Position numbers and translations under genes: made by a program. From assembly GCA_947040495.1 (NCBI GenBank), contig CAMRBQ010000008.1, forward strand, positions 1 through 64,000: a stretch of DNA of 64,000 nucleotides, read 5' to 3'. The DNA is from an uncultured Spirochaetia bacterium. GTDB lineage: Bacteria; Spirochaetota; Brachyspiria; Brachyspirales; Brachyspiraceae. Within the stretch, counting starts at the first letter, position 1; every line of letters starts with the position of its first letter. The notes beneath the pieces are model-generated. The model searched no databases, was not told the DNA's origin, and saw only the letters and a list, made by a program, of their open reading frames with translations. Shown piece by piece: positions 35,453-44,896 of this stretch.

Positions 35453-35884
35453 CTAAAAATGTACTGATAAACACTCTTCGATAGAATCTTTTTTTAAATC
35501 ATTTAAAATATCATGAGTTTCATATGCTTTTATGCTAGAATCTTCGGTCTTATTTTTTTTATCGAGATACTGTATATCCGAGGCTAATATATATACTTTT
35601 TGTTTTTTTTCACCCAACTTAGAGAGATATGAGTCTTGCCTAAGCTGTCCTGTCAATAATATATGCCTTCCCTTTCTAAGATGTAATGCAAATTTATCTG
35701 CCAAATACCCCCATGCTACAACATTAAAAAATGACACCTCATTTTTGAAGCCTTTATTTGTATAATAATATCTATTATTCGCTATAGAAAATTTACAAAG
35801 CGATTTCCCCTTCTCTGTTTTTATTATAGCAGGATCCATAGTTAACCTGCCCTCTATGATTAGAATATTTGTATTTGCTGACAT
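35453..35884 (-). CDS. ssb: Single-stranded DNA-binding protein (variant C-terminus)
   Basis: A 143-residue protein with an OB-fold SSB domain (about 5-110): ILIIEGRLTMDPAI, KGKSLCKFSIANNR, SFFNVVAWGYLADKFALHLRKG and GQLRQDSYL. The acidic C-terminal tip (DDDIPF type) that recruits partner proteins in most bacterial SSBs is absent, and the protein ends IEECLSVHF. It may be a second, specialised SSB. GAGGG precedes the start. Confidence 0.85.
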   Translation of the reverse strand: MSANTNILIIEGRLTMDPAIIKTEKGKSLCKFSIANNRYYYTNKGFKNEVSFFNVVAWGYLADKFALHLRKGRHILLTGQLRQDSYLSKLGEKKQKVYILASDIQYLDKKNKTEDSSIKAYETHDILNDLKKDSIEECLSVHF

Positions 35885-36113
35885 AAAACTACCCTCTCAA
35901 TAATATTTTTTCTATTACAAATATATGTTAAACAAATAAAATATAATAATCTTCATAGATAAATTAATTTTTTTAATAATATATTAAATTTAAAGATAGA
36001 TATTCAGATTAAGAAAGTACATGCTTTTATCCGAAAATAAATATATAAAAAATAATAGTTTTATTTATTAATAAAGCCATTGAGATATATTAAAATAAAT
36101 TAGGGAAAATATT

Positions 36114-37241
36114 ATGATTATAAAAAACTACTGCTATATAATAATAAGCATTCTACTATCGACTTCTATACTATTTGGTCAATCCAAAAGAGAAAATGGA
36201 CTACTAGACAATTTTTTGACAGCATCAAAAGAAGGAGATATTAAAACTGTAAGGGATTTAATAAATAATGAAAATATTAACCTCTTTATAAATGAAGGCA
36301 ATAATAATGGACAAACAGCCTTAATGCTAGCCTCTATGGAAGGCAATATAAAAATAGTAAATCTACTTTTATATGCAAAGGCGAATACAGATACCACTTC
36401 AAATAATGGCATGACAGCATTAATGTATGCTATAAATAATGGATATATTGATATAGCAAGGTCTCTTCTATCACAAAATGCAAATCCAAATATACGTATA
36501 GATAGTGGTCCTACTGCACTTATTCAAGCTAGCGGTAGAGGATACTATTCTATAGTTGAAATGTTACTAAATGTTGGGGCGAATCCACAGATGTATGGTC
36601 GATATATAAAAGATGAAGACAATATTTTTTATGATGTAACACCGCTTATGATAGCCTCATACAATAATCATTTTTTTATCTGCGATTTACTTATGGGAAA
36701 TGGGGCATTGCTAGAGCCTTTAAATGAATATGGGGATAATGCACTTTTATATGCTGTCGGTATGGAAAATAATGAGGTTGCATTAAAATTAATAGATAAT
36801 AATATTAATATCGATATAATAGGCACTTTTCAATCTTATAAAAATATAACACCACTTGCCCTGTCTTCTGCATTAGGCAATTATGAAATCAACCAAAAAC
36901 TACTAACACTTACAACGGATATCGATAAAAAAATGTTTGAAGGCAAAACAGCATTAATATGGGCTATAATAGGGAACAATTTTGATATTGTAAAATCTAT
37001 ACTAGAAAAAAATCCAAATATAAATGCAAAAGATAGTAGTGGGAAAACCTCTTTAATGTATGCTTCAGAGATTGGCAATGTAAAAATAGTTAATCTTTTA
37101 ATTGAAAATAATGCAACAATAGATATACTAGATAATATGTCTAGAACTGCTCTCTCTTATGCGATGGAATATGGCAACACTGATGTTGTGAGAATATTAA
37201 GTGAAAAAACATTAGAGATGAAAAGTATAAATAAAAAATAA
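36114..37241 (+). CDS. Ankyrin-repeat protein with signal peptide
   Basis: A 375-residue protein with an N-terminal hydrophobic segment (about 1-22, ending near FGQS) followed by roughly nine ankyrin repeats, for example NGQTALMLASMEGNIKIVNLL (71 onward) and SGKTSLMYASEIGNVKIVNLL. It is probably exported or periplasmic and would mediate protein binding. Ankyrin families are expanded in Brachyspira. It is followed by the B3/4 gene after 16 bases. Confidence 0.8.
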   Translation: MIIKNYCYIIISILLSTSILFGQSKRENGLLDNFLTASKEGDIKTVRDLINNENINLFINEGNNNGQTALMLASMEGNIKIVNLLLYAKANTDTTSNNGMTALMYAINNGYIDIARSLLSQNANPNIRIDSGPTALIQASGRGYYSIVEMLLNVGANPQMYGRYIKDEDNIFYDVTPLMIASYNNHFFICDLLMGNGALLEPLNEYGDNALLYAVGMENNEVALKLIDNNINIDIIGTFQSYKNITPLALSSALGNYEINQKLLTLTTDIDKKMFEGKTALIWAIIGNNFDIVKSILEKNPNINAKDSSGKTSLMYASEIGNVKIVNLLIENNATIDILDNMSRTALSYAMEYGNTDVVRILSEKTLEMKSINKK

Positions 37242-37257
37242 TATTAGGTTTAAAATT

Positions 37258-37965
37258 ATGAAATTTTTTGTATCCGATGATGTATTTAAAAAACTGCCTG
37301 AAGTTTGTTTTGCTCTAATTGCTGCAAAGGGTATTGATAATAAAAATATAAATGATGATATTAAAAGCATACTCGATAATCAAATTTCAAAAACGCATGA
37401 ATATTTTAAAGATAAAAATATAAAAGAATATAACAATATTGCTTGTTATAGAGAGGCTTTTCAAATCCTTAATATAAACCCAAATAAATTTATGTGTTCT
37501 ATAGAGGCACTCGTTAGCCGCGTTGTAAAAAAGAACTCGCTGCCTAGCATTAATTCTATTGTAGATTTAGTTAATATAATATCTTTGAAATATACCTTGC
37601 CTATGGGCGCTCATGATATACTACCTTTTAGCGATGATATTTGTATAAGATTTTCAAAAGACAGCGACATATTTTCGCCTATTGGCGAGGATGAAGTAGA
37701 ATATATGCCAAGTGATGAATTAGTTTATGCCTCTTCCAATCATATTCTAACTAGGCGATGGATATGGCGACAAAGCGAAATAGATAAAATAACAGAAAAA
37801 TCTTCATCAATATTATTCCCTATTGACGGATTTAAAAATAAAAATTATGCTGAACTTCTCAAAGCAAAAGATGAACTCGAAAGTAATATAAAAAAATATT
37901 TTAATGTGGAAACTATAAGTACAATATTAGACAAAGATAATAGAGAGTTTGATATTTCACTTTAA
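37258..37965 (+). CDS. B3/4-domain protein
   Basis: A 235-residue protein resembling the B3/B4 tRNA-binding domain family of phenylalanyl-tRNA synthetase beta subunits. It has ACYREAFQILNINPNKF, SIEALVSRVVKKNSLPSINSIVDLVNIISLKYTLPMGAHD and the late GF...ELLKAKDELESNIKKYFN. Stand-alone versions may edit mischarged tRNAs. It is likely cotranscribed with the ankyrin gene, with no obvious functional link. Confidence 0.75.
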   Translation: MKFFVSDDVFKKLPEVCFALIAAKGIDNKNINDDIKSILDNQISKTHEYFKDKNIKEYNNIACYREAFQILNINPNKFMCSIEALVSRVVKKNSLPSINSIVDLVNIISLKYTLPMGAHDILPFSDDICIRFSKDSDIFSPIGEDEVEYMPSDELVYASSNHILTRRWIWRQSEIDKITEKSSSILFPIDGFKNKNYAELLKAKDELESNIKKYFNVETISTILDKDNREFDISL

Positions 37966-37996
37966 TTTATAATGTTAAATAGAAATTGATTTCCCG

Positions 37997-38662
37997 TTAT
38001 AGATTTTCTTCATAAAAATCTAAAAATATCTCTACAAAATCATCGCCAACAACAGGCTGCCCATCTATCACAGCACTTGCAACATAAAACTCATCACTAT
38101 AAGAAGGTATAAATTGGTCGCCATACTTTTGCTTGAATTCTTCATCACCTATTAGTATAAAAGTTACACCATAATGCGAACCATCATAATCGGCTTCAAT
38201 AATAACCAAAGGCATATTATTACCACTTCTATAAGCAGTATATTCAACATTTTTAAATACAACTTCAAACATATCATAAACTGTAGTATCAGGATAATCA
38301 TTCAATGAGGCGTTTTGTACCACTTCTATATATTGTAATGAACTTGCAAGGTCTAAAGTCCCATCTGTCGCAGTCTCTGTTTCTTTCTCTTCATCTTTAT
38401 TAACGCCTATTAGAGAACCTAGTTTATCTATAGCTTGATGAGCACCCACTCTAATCACAGTTTTAACCGCCACTACAAGAAGTATCATCAAAATAAAAGA
38501 CAAAATAGGGGCTATAAAGCGGGATACAACTTTGTTTTTTGTTTTATTAGTAGTGTTTTGAACATTGCCAAGACCGCTCATATCTTGTTTAATTGTAGCA
38601 CCGCAGCCATCACAAAATCTAGCATTATCCATAATCTGTTTCCCACATTTTTTACAAACCAT
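37997..38662 (-). CDS. Zinc-ribbon protein with a membrane anchor
   Basis: About 221 residues. The N-terminal zinc ribbon has CxxC pairs in MVCKKCGKQI and RFCDGCGA (residues 3-6 and 17-20). A membrane helix (about 46-65, ISFILMILLVVAVKTV type) follows, then a C-terminal region with no clear family call. The ATG at 38662 is chosen because GGGG lies 8 bases upstream, while the earlier in-frame ATG has no such site. Function unknown. It follows moxR on the same strand. Confidence 0.7.
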   Translation of the reverse strand: MVCKKCGKQIMDNARFCDGCGATIKQDMSGLGNVQNTTNKTKNKVVSRFIAPILSFILMILLVVAVKTVIRVGAHQAIDKLGSLIGVNKDEEKETETATDGTLDLASSLQYIEVVQNASLNDYPDTTVYDMFEVVFKNVEYTAYRSGNNMPLVIIEADYDGSHYGVTFILIGDEEFKQKYGDQFIPSYSDEFYVASAVIDGQPVVGDDFVEIFLDFYEENL

Positions 38663-38771
38663 TATAATTACCCCAATATCTATACATTTATAAGAAGCCG
38701 ATTCTATACAATCTATAAGAAATGTCAATATTTTAATAAAATAAATTATACGGTAATAGAAGTAAAAAGTA

Positions 38772-39764
38772 TTAAGGGACTTCTATTTGATTTATTATTT
38801 TTGTAATAATCGCATCACTTGTTATACTTTCAGCTTCAGCCTCATAGCTAAGTGATATTCTATGGCGGAGTGTTCGATGTAAAATTGAGCGAATATCATC
38901 AGGCATCACAAAACCACGGCCATTTAATATAGCATTAGCTTGTGCACCTTTTGTAATATATATACCCGCACGAGGCGATGCCCCATATTCAATAAAATCT
39001 TCAGGTAGTTTATATTTAGCCATATTACGTGTGGCATCCACTATATTTACAATATAATCGATAAGCCTATCTTCGATATAAACATCATGCACATATTTTC
39101 TTATTGTCTTTATATTTTCTAATGCACAAACAGGATTTATGGTATTACGTTCTGAAGATATATTTCTTTTTATAATCTCAGTCTCTTCTTCCTTTGAAGG
39201 ATAGTTTACAATTACTTTTAGCATAAATCTATCAACTTGTGCCTCAGGCAATGGATATGTACCCTCTTGCTCTATTGGGTTTTGTGTTGCGAGCACCAAA
39301 AATACATCGGGCAAACTATGAGTGGTATCACCTATTGTAACTTGATGCTCTTGCATGGCTTCAAGCAATGCCGATTGTACTTTGGCAGGGCTTCTATTTA
39401 TCTCATCAGCTAATATTATATTTGCAAATATAGGGCCTTTTTTTGGCGTGAACGAACTTGTTTTCATATCATATATTTCAGTTCCAATAATATCAGCAGG
39501 CAATAAATCTGGTGTAAATTGTAGCCTTTTAAATGAAGCCTCTATAGCATTAGATAAAGAGCTTATAGTTAAAGTTTTAGCAAGACCTGGCACCCCTTCA
39601 AGTAAAACATGCCCATCGCACATAAGACCTATAAGCAGGCTATCTATCATACTACCTTGAGCGACAATCACCTTAGAAAGCTCTTGTTTTATATTATCAA
39701 AAACTACTTTTTCTTTTTTTATTTCTTCTGTTAATTCTGTAACATTAGCTGAGTTTATATCCAT
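38772..39764 (-). CDS. MoxR-family AAA+ ATPase
   Basis: A 330-residue AAA+ protein. Walker A EGVPGLAKT spans 56-64, Walker B IILADEINRSPAKVQSALLEAM lies around 115-135, and sensor 1 VLATQNPIEQEGTYPLPEAQ follows. MoxR ATPases act as chaperones with VWA-domain partners. No DUF58 or VWA gene is adjacent, although a BatD-like gene lies at 56830. A TTGACA-16-TATACT promoter is visible upstream. Confidence 0.9.
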   Translation of the reverse strand: MDINSANVTELTEEIKKEKVVFDNIKQELSKVIVAQGSMIDSLLIGLMCDGHVLLEGVPGLAKTLTISSLSNAIEASFKRLQFTPDLLPADIIGTEIYDMKTSSFTPKKGPIFANIILADEINRSPAKVQSALLEAMQEHQVTIGDTTHSLPDVFLVLATQNPIEQEGTYPLPEAQVDRFMLKVIVNYPSKEEETEIIKRNISSERNTINPVCALENIKTIRKYVHDVYIEDRLIDYIVNIVDATRNMAKYKLPEDFIEYGASPRAGIYITKGAQANAILNGRGFVMPDDIRSILHRTLRHRISLSYEAEAESITSDAIITKIINQIEVP

Positions 39765-39814
39765 AGTTTATAAAAACCTTTTTAAATTTTTCTCTAGTTT
39801 AATTTTATTTAGAC

Positions 39815-39842
39815 AGTATAATCATAATTATTTTTTTGTCAA
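39815..39842 (-). promoter_or_regulatory. Promoter of the moxR gene
   Basis: On the minus strand TTGACA (39837-39842), a 16-base spacer and TATACT (39815-39820). Transcription would begin about 40 bases before the moxR start codon, with no other gene between. Confidence 0.55.
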
Positions 39843-40036
39843 ACCATCGCAGATAGTACTTACCACAGAAATCATACAACGATTTAATAACAACTTCAGT
39901 AAGCAAATAACACTATGTCAATCATAACAGTAGCAAAAATTATTTTCTATATTATAATCAACTCATTAAAATCATATTCAATGAGTTAATGTAGTTATTC
40001 TAAATTATAAAAATTTATTTTAGCAAGAGAGTTATT

Positions 40037-40619
40037 ATGCAAAAAGATGATTTATGTAATAAGGCTTATGATTTCTATTATGAAGGCAATGACGAGAAAG
40101 CATTAAAATATTTTAATAAAGCTATAGAGTTAGACAAAGAAGATAGCGTTCTTTATTTTGGGAAATTTTTATGTTTAAAACAACTTTCTCATGATGATGA
40201 AGCTATACAATGCCTTAGTAAAGTAGATATAAAAAGTATTGAAAAAACAATAGAAGAAGTTTTAGATATTCAAGAATATTTTAATTGTGGTGATTATGAA
40301 GGGGCACTATTTGTTTGCAATATAAAACTAATTCTTTATCCTGATGATATAGAATATTATCATATAAAGTCTTATATTTTATTTGAGCTTGAAAAATATG
40401 AAGAGGCTATAAATGTATGTAATGAAATATTTTGATAAACTTATTAAACTAAGTTCTATTTTTGGCAGAGATGCATATTATTATAAATCTGAAATTTCAC
40501 ATAAAATGGGGAAAAATGAAGAGGGTCTAAAAAATATTGACAAAGTAATTGAATTAGATTCTAATTATGCATCCGCCCATATTTTAAAAGAGGCCTTAAT
40601 TAAAAGTATAGATGATTAA
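40037..40619 (+). pseudogene. TPR-repeat protein, frameshifted
   Basis: A tetratricopeptide-repeat protein of about 193 codons. The first frame (AYDFYYEGNDEKALKYFNKA, then two to three more repeats) ends at TGA after EEAINVCNEIF at 40435. The next frame continues with FDKLIKLSSIFGRDAYYYKS and a final TPR to 40619. Removing one T from the TTTT at about 40431-40434 restores one long frame (NEIFDKLIKL). It could be a recent pseudogene, phase-variable homopolymer slippage or a sequencing error. Confidence 0.75.
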
Positions 40620-40620
40620 T

Positions 40621-40706
40621 TAGCATAACCAAAGATTTTCTCTATGAGATATAATACTATGTTAGACAAATTCTATAATGTGCAACTTAAGCCACAGCCA
40701 GTGCTA
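40621..40706. repeat. Palindromic element between convergent TPR and phosphohexomutase genes
   Basis: The right arm at 40681-40703 (TGCAACTTAAG...CCAGTG) is the reverse complement of the arm at 52302-52324, with 22 of 23 bases matching. It leads directly into the TAG stop of the minus-strand gene (40704-40706). The core shares GTTAGACAAA with the element at 32079-32180. The left arm is eroded and its limit is uncertain. Confidence 0.6.
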
Positions 40707-42068
40707 GGAATAACTTTTTATAATGGCACTAATGCTTTCTACTTTTTCATTTAATAAAGCATCATTTTTTGCCTCGACAACAAGCCTAAGATATGGCTCT
40801 GTATTACTCATTCTTATATTAAACCAATAGTCGGCAAACTCGATACGATATCCATCAAAGTCGTATATTTTCGAGGGCTTTTCATCACCACTTGTAAATA
40901 CTTCTTTAACTTTTTCCATAGCCTCAACTTTATTTTCAATACGAAAATTTAATTCACCACTATTAGAATATAAAGTAATACTATCTAAAAATTCTGATAA
41001 TTTTTTGCCTTGCTTTTTCAAATCATCAATAATATTCAAACATAATATCGCAGCAAGTATAGCAGAATCACAATTAAAGAATTCTTTGAAATAATAATGT
41101 CCCGCAAGCTCCCCACCAAATATAGCATTTATTTCAGGAAGCTTCGCCTTAGCAAAGACATGCCCCACTTTCCATATATGTGGAATACCGCCATTTTTTT
41201 CAACAAATTCATAAACAGATTTAGATGAACGTATATCCATTAATATATTCATCGACTTTTCTTTTTCCAAATAATGTTTGGCAATAACAGCTATCATCAT
41301 ATCGGGTGGCACGAAACGGGCTTTGTCATCGATAAATATTACTCTATCAGCATCGCCATCAAATATAACACCAATATCACTACCATTTTTCTTTACAAGT
41401 TCTTTTAATTGCTCACAATTTTTTTCATCGAGAGGATTAGGCTCATGGGCAGGGAATGTGCCATCAAGGAAGTCATTTATATAATGAACTTCTTTGCCAC
41501 TGCCTATATGTGTAGAAAATATATCCTTGATAAATAGATTAGCCATACCATTAGAATTATCACATGATATATTCAAATCCCAAGTTTTTGCAAAATTAGA
41601 TTGGAATGCAATATATTCTTTGCTCTTGTCAAAGTCAATTATTTTTCCTTTAGTAGCACATTCTGGTATAGATTTATTTTCATTTACCATTTTTTCAAGT
41701 TGAGCAAGACCAGTATCATAACCAACAGGTTTTGCAAGTTCCCTTGAAATTTTCATACCATTGTATTCTTTTGAATTATGGCTTGCTGTAATTTGAACAG
41801 AGCCATCAAAACCAAAACTTGCTGTAGCATAATAAACATATGGGGTTGTTGCAAGTCCTAAATTATAAACATCACAACCAGAATCTGTTATCCCTTTTGA
41901 AAGGCTTTCAAATACTTCATCAGAAGATAGTCTTATATCTCTACCAATAAGTATTTTTTTTGCTTCAAGTAGTATAGGCAAATATCGACCAACTTTATAA
42001 GCTAGTTCTTTATCAAAACCTTTCTCATTATAAATACCTCTAATATCATATGCTTTAAATACTGACAT
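40704..42068 (-). CDS. Phosphomannomutase/phosphoglucomutase
   Basis: A 454-residue alpha-D-phosphohexomutase. The phospho-serine loop TASHNSKEYNGMK (Ser96), the metal-binding loop DGDADRVIF (about 238-246), and the C-terminal phosphate-binding RMSNTEPYLRL are present. The length matches the ManB/AlgC class that converts hexose 6-phosphates to 1-phosphates for surface sugars. It is single-standing, with its stop codon at the border of a palindromic element. Confidence 0.9.
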   Translation of the reverse strand: MSVFKAYDIRGIYNEKGFDKELAYKVGRYLPILLEAKKILIGRDIRLSSDEVFESLSKGITDSGCDVYNLGLATTPYVYYATASFGFDGSVQITASHNSKEYNGMKISRELAKPVGYDTGLAQLEKMVNENKSIPECATKGKIIDFDKSKEYIAFQSNFAKTWDLNISCDNSNGMANLFIKDIFSTHIGSGKEVHYINDFLDGTFPAHEPNPLDEKNCEQLKELVKKNGSDIGVIFDGDADRVIFIDDKARFVPPDMMIAVIAKHYLEKEKSMNILMDIRSSKSVYEFVEKNGGIPHIWKVGHVFAKAKLPEINAIFGGELAGHYYFKEFFNCDSAILAAILCLNIIDDLKKQGKKLSEFLDSITLYSNSGELNFRIENKVEAMEKVKEVFTSGDEKPSKIYDFDGYRIEFADYWFNIRMSNTEPYLRLVVEAKNDALLNEKVESISAIIKSYS

Positions 42069-42113
42069 AATAAAATAACCCTTTTTTTTATTTTTATAAA
42101 AACCTAACTTATG

Positions 42114-42497
42114 TTACAGCTTACTATTTTTATTTTTTCTATTATCTATCATTTGTATGATAGTCATTGTTTTTTCATGCAAATTATTTGTGCAATCAGA
42201 AAAATACTGTCTTTGCTCATCATTTTCAAACTCTTTACGATGAAGCATATCAGCGATATTAAGAGCAGCAAGTGTAAGTACCATCTTATCATTAAAATAT
42301 GGATTAGCTTCTTTGATTAATTTGACTGTCTCATCAATATAGCCTGAAATATTTTCTAAGTATTCTTTACTTACATCTGTAATCTTCAAAGATATATCTT
42401 GATCAAATATTTTCACAGATACAAAATTGTTTTCTACAAATTCATTATTTGAACCATCTTGGTTTTGTTCTATATTTTCTATATTTTCATTTTCCAT
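42114..42497 (-). CDS. zapA: ZapA-like cell-division protein
   Basis: A 127-residue protein with an acidic N-terminal tail. The ZapA fold is seen in VSVKIFDQDISLKITDVSKE (ZapA beta-hairpin), YLENISGYIDETVKLIKEANP and MVLTLAALNIADMLHRKE, followed by a C-terminal coiled coil. ZapA bundles FtsZ filaments at midcell. It lies 24 bases after a coiled-coil protein gene on the same strand. Confidence 0.85.
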   Translation of the reverse strand: MENENIENIEQNQDGSNNEFVENNFVSVKIFDQDISLKITDVSKEYLENISGYIDETVKLIKEANPYFNDKMVLTLAALNIADMLHRKEFENDEQRQYFSDCTNNLHEKTMTIIQMIDNRKNKNSKL

Positions 42498-42521
42498 AAG
42501 TTGTCATAATATATTTTTATT

Positions 42522-43190
42522 TTATTTTGTTTCATCATCAAAAAGAAAATCATTTGTATCATCTTCATTTAAAATATACTCATCTTCTAAATATGAATCT
42601 TCAGTACTTGACACATCATGATTTTCGCTAGAAATTTCCTTATCCCAGTTATCATCTCTTGCCAAAGAAAATGGATCTTCATTCTCATCAACATCAATTA
42701 TATCACTTGAATTTGAATTCTCTATTCTATGTTTTTGATTATTATCAACTACATTTTGTTCATTATGTTTTTGATTATTATCAACTACATTTTGTTCATT
42801 ATGTTTGTGGTTATTATCCACTGCATTGTGTTCATTATGTTTTTGATTATTTTGGTTTTCTATTTTTTTTTCAGACGTATTTATATCATTATTTGTACTT
42901 AGAGCATTCGCTAAATTGTTTTTCATAGCAATCTCTATACCATTTATAATATTTTGTAATCTATCATGATTCACAGCGCTTACAAAGGCAGTTTTTTCAT
43001 CCTCTACCTTTTTATTCACATCTTTCAAAGCATCAATTTCTTTTTCTTTTTCATCTAATATCTTTTGCAGATTTTCAATTCTATCAACAAGTTCCACTAT
43101 CTGATCTTCAAAATATACTATAATCTCTTTAGTTTTGTTTTCAATTCTATCCAAGTCGCTCTCTAATACTTTTATTTCATCGCAGGACAT
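42522..43190 (-). CDS. Coiled-coil protein with a 12-residue tandem repeat
   Basis: A 222-residue acidic protein. The N-terminal half (about 1-80) is a coiled coil (LDRIENKTKEIIVYFEDQIVEL, EKEIDALKDVNKKVEDEKTAF). The middle holds three tandem copies of a 12-residue unit (HNEQNVVDNNQK), encoded by 36-bp DNA repeats, and the C-terminus is Asp/Glu-rich. It precedes zapA in the same operon, so a ZapB-like or other division-linked role is plausible. No homologue is recognised. Confidence 0.55.
   Translation of the reverse strand: MSCDEIKVLESDLDRIENKTKEIIVYFEDQIVELVDRIENLQKILDEKEKEIDALKDVNKKVEDEKTAFVSAVNHDRLQNIINGIEIAMKNNLANALSTNNDINTSEKKIENQNNQKHNEHNAVDNNHKHNEQNVVDNNQKHNEQNVVDNNQKHRIENSNSSDIIDVDENEDPFSLARDDNWDKEISSENHDVSSTEDSYLEDEYILNEDDTNDFLFDDETK
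42728..42835. repeat. 36-bp tandem repeat (three units) inside the coiled-coil gene
   Basis: Units at 42728-42763, 42764-42799 and 42800-42835, the first two identical and the third slightly diverged, with a partial fourth after 42836. The period is a multiple of three, so copy-number change would keep the reading frame and vary the length of the linker region. Confidence 0.85.
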
Positions 43191-43326
43191 CTATTAAACT
43201 CCCATTTATCTATCGAAGAATAGTATAATAAAAACTTTACTATGTCAACTTCTAATAGTAGAGATTTTTTATAATTGACTTTTATTATAATTTCATTACA
43301 ATAAGCCAGAAAGTTGGTGAAAAAAT

Positions 43327-44868
43327 ATGCTAAATACATTTGAAAATAAACTAAAAAATATATGGTTTAGATACACTTTAATAGCCGCTATAGTTACAAT
43401 GTTTATGACGAACTGCTTGTTTACCCTATTGGGTAGCGGTTTGTACATAAGAGATTTTCAGATATATGTAAATGTTGCTCAATCTATGGATAGCGGACTT
43501 GTTTTATATAAAAATGCAATTGATACAAAAAATATGGGGTTTTTCTTTTTCGTTTTTGGAATATACAAAATCTATAAATTATTTTTTACAGATATGTCTT
43601 ACTTTTACGTATTTACAAATATTGTATTATATTTGATTTATATAATAACAGCATTTTTAAGTTATAATATTGTCTACTCTTTGTATAAAAAACACGTGCA
43701 ATCTTTTTGTTATTCTATTTTTACTATTTTATTTTTTGCTTTAATTCATCATGCTTGGTTTTTAAATCAACCACAATTCTCACTTGTTTTTGCTTTAATA
43801 TTAACTTTACTCATAATACAAAAAGAAGAAAATTTTAACTTCAAAGACTATTTTATTTATGGAATTATCTTAGGAATAACTGTTTCAACAGCCAGTCCAT
43901 ATATAGGACTAACATTAATAATCCCTATTTTGGCATATAAAGACGATAAAAATATTTTATCTATAATTAAAAAATCTATTATCGCTTTCATTGGTTTCTT
44001 ACTACCATTAGTTCCATTCTTTATATATTTTTTAAAAAATGATGCTCTATCAGACTGGTGGTATATAAATTTCACATTTGCAGCTTCATATAATATCAAC
44101 GATGGTAGTATAGTTCAATTTTTTGGCATTTATCCAATAGAGGCATTTTTAGGTACTATTATGACCCATGGTAAGAACATGGGAAAATACCCTATAGGAA
44201 TATTTACATTTTTTGTCTATGGAGTATGGATATATTTAATTAAAATAAAAGCAATAAAGCATATAAAAACAATAAGTAAACCTAAACAAATCTTACTCAT
44301 AATAGCTATACTTGCTTTTATATCAAGGCTTATACTTATTAGAAACTCCCCTTCATATCACCATTACTTCATTTCATTTATGATATATTTATTGCCGCTT
44401 TGTATAGAATTATATAATAAAGAAAAAAGAAACAACAGGCTTGAATATAATATTACGATTATGATGCTAATTATATCTACGTTTGCAATAATATTTCCAG
44501 TATACCTTGCTGGCAATAATGTAACTTATGATAAAAAGACAGCAGCTATAATTAAAAACAATACCGATAAAAAAACAGAATTTATAGTAATAAATTCTGG
44601 AAAATATTCTTTTTCAACCGATTGGAAATCTCTTTATTATAATTTTTATGATGATGATGTAGCTAGTATTATAAATAAATATAGCCCCGAGGTAGTATTT
44701 ATTGTTCCATATAACTTAGAGAATAATCATTTTAAAGATGAATTCTTAAGATTGTATCAGTGGATTTCGGGAGAAATGTATATAAGAATTGATATGTTAG
44801 ATACATGGAACTTAGAAAATTTAGAGATAGATGATGAAAATCCTATAAAACCATTGTTCAAATTGTAA
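43327..44868 (+). CDS. Polytopic membrane protein, glycosyltransferase-39/GT-C-like
   Basis: A 513-residue protein with about ten membrane segments from about residue 15 to 400 and a soluble C-terminal part. Near the N-terminus GSGLYIRDFQIYVNVAQSMDSGLVLYKN followed by IDTKNMGFFFF is like the first loop of GT-C sugar transferases, which contains an acidic catalytic residue, and LYKNAID-TK resembles LYxDxxDxKGP. It would use a lipid-linked sugar donor. The call is by topology and loop resemblance only. Divergent from the coiled-coil/zapA operon. Confidence 0.5.
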   Translation: MLNTFENKLKNIWFRYTLIAAIVTMFMTNCLFTLLGSGLYIRDFQIYVNVAQSMDSGLVLYKNAIDTKNMGFFFFVFGIYKIYKLFFTDMSYFYVFTNIVLYLIYIITAFLSYNIVYSLYKKHVQSFCYSIFTILFFALIHHAWFLNQPQFSLVFALILTLLIIQKEENFNFKDYFIYGIILGITVSTASPYIGLTLIIPILAYKDDKNILSIIKKSIIAFIGFLLPLVPFFIYFLKNDALSDWWYINFTFAASYNINDGSIVQFFGIYPIEAFLGTIMTHGKNMGKYPIGIFTFFVYGVWIYLIKIKAIKHIKTISKPKQILLIIAILAFISRLILIRNSPSYHHYFISFMIYLLPLCIELYNKEKRNNRLEYNITIMMLIISTFAIIFPVYLAGNNVTYDKKTAAIIKNNTDKKTEFIVINSGKYSFSTDWKSLYYNFYDDDVASIINKYSPEVVFIVPYNLENNHFKDEFLRLYQWISGEMYIRIDMLDTWNLENLEIDDENPIKPLFKL

Positions 44869-44896
44869 TAATAACATAATTCAAATATTGCTTATT

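Noticed and set aside
42659-42928. An open frame rich in Tyr and His, and a possible CRISPR-like array, at the 36-bp repeats
   Set aside because: The repeats are directly adjacent without spacers and keep the frame of the coiled-coil gene, so they are an in-frame tandem repeat. The plus frame is their antisense.
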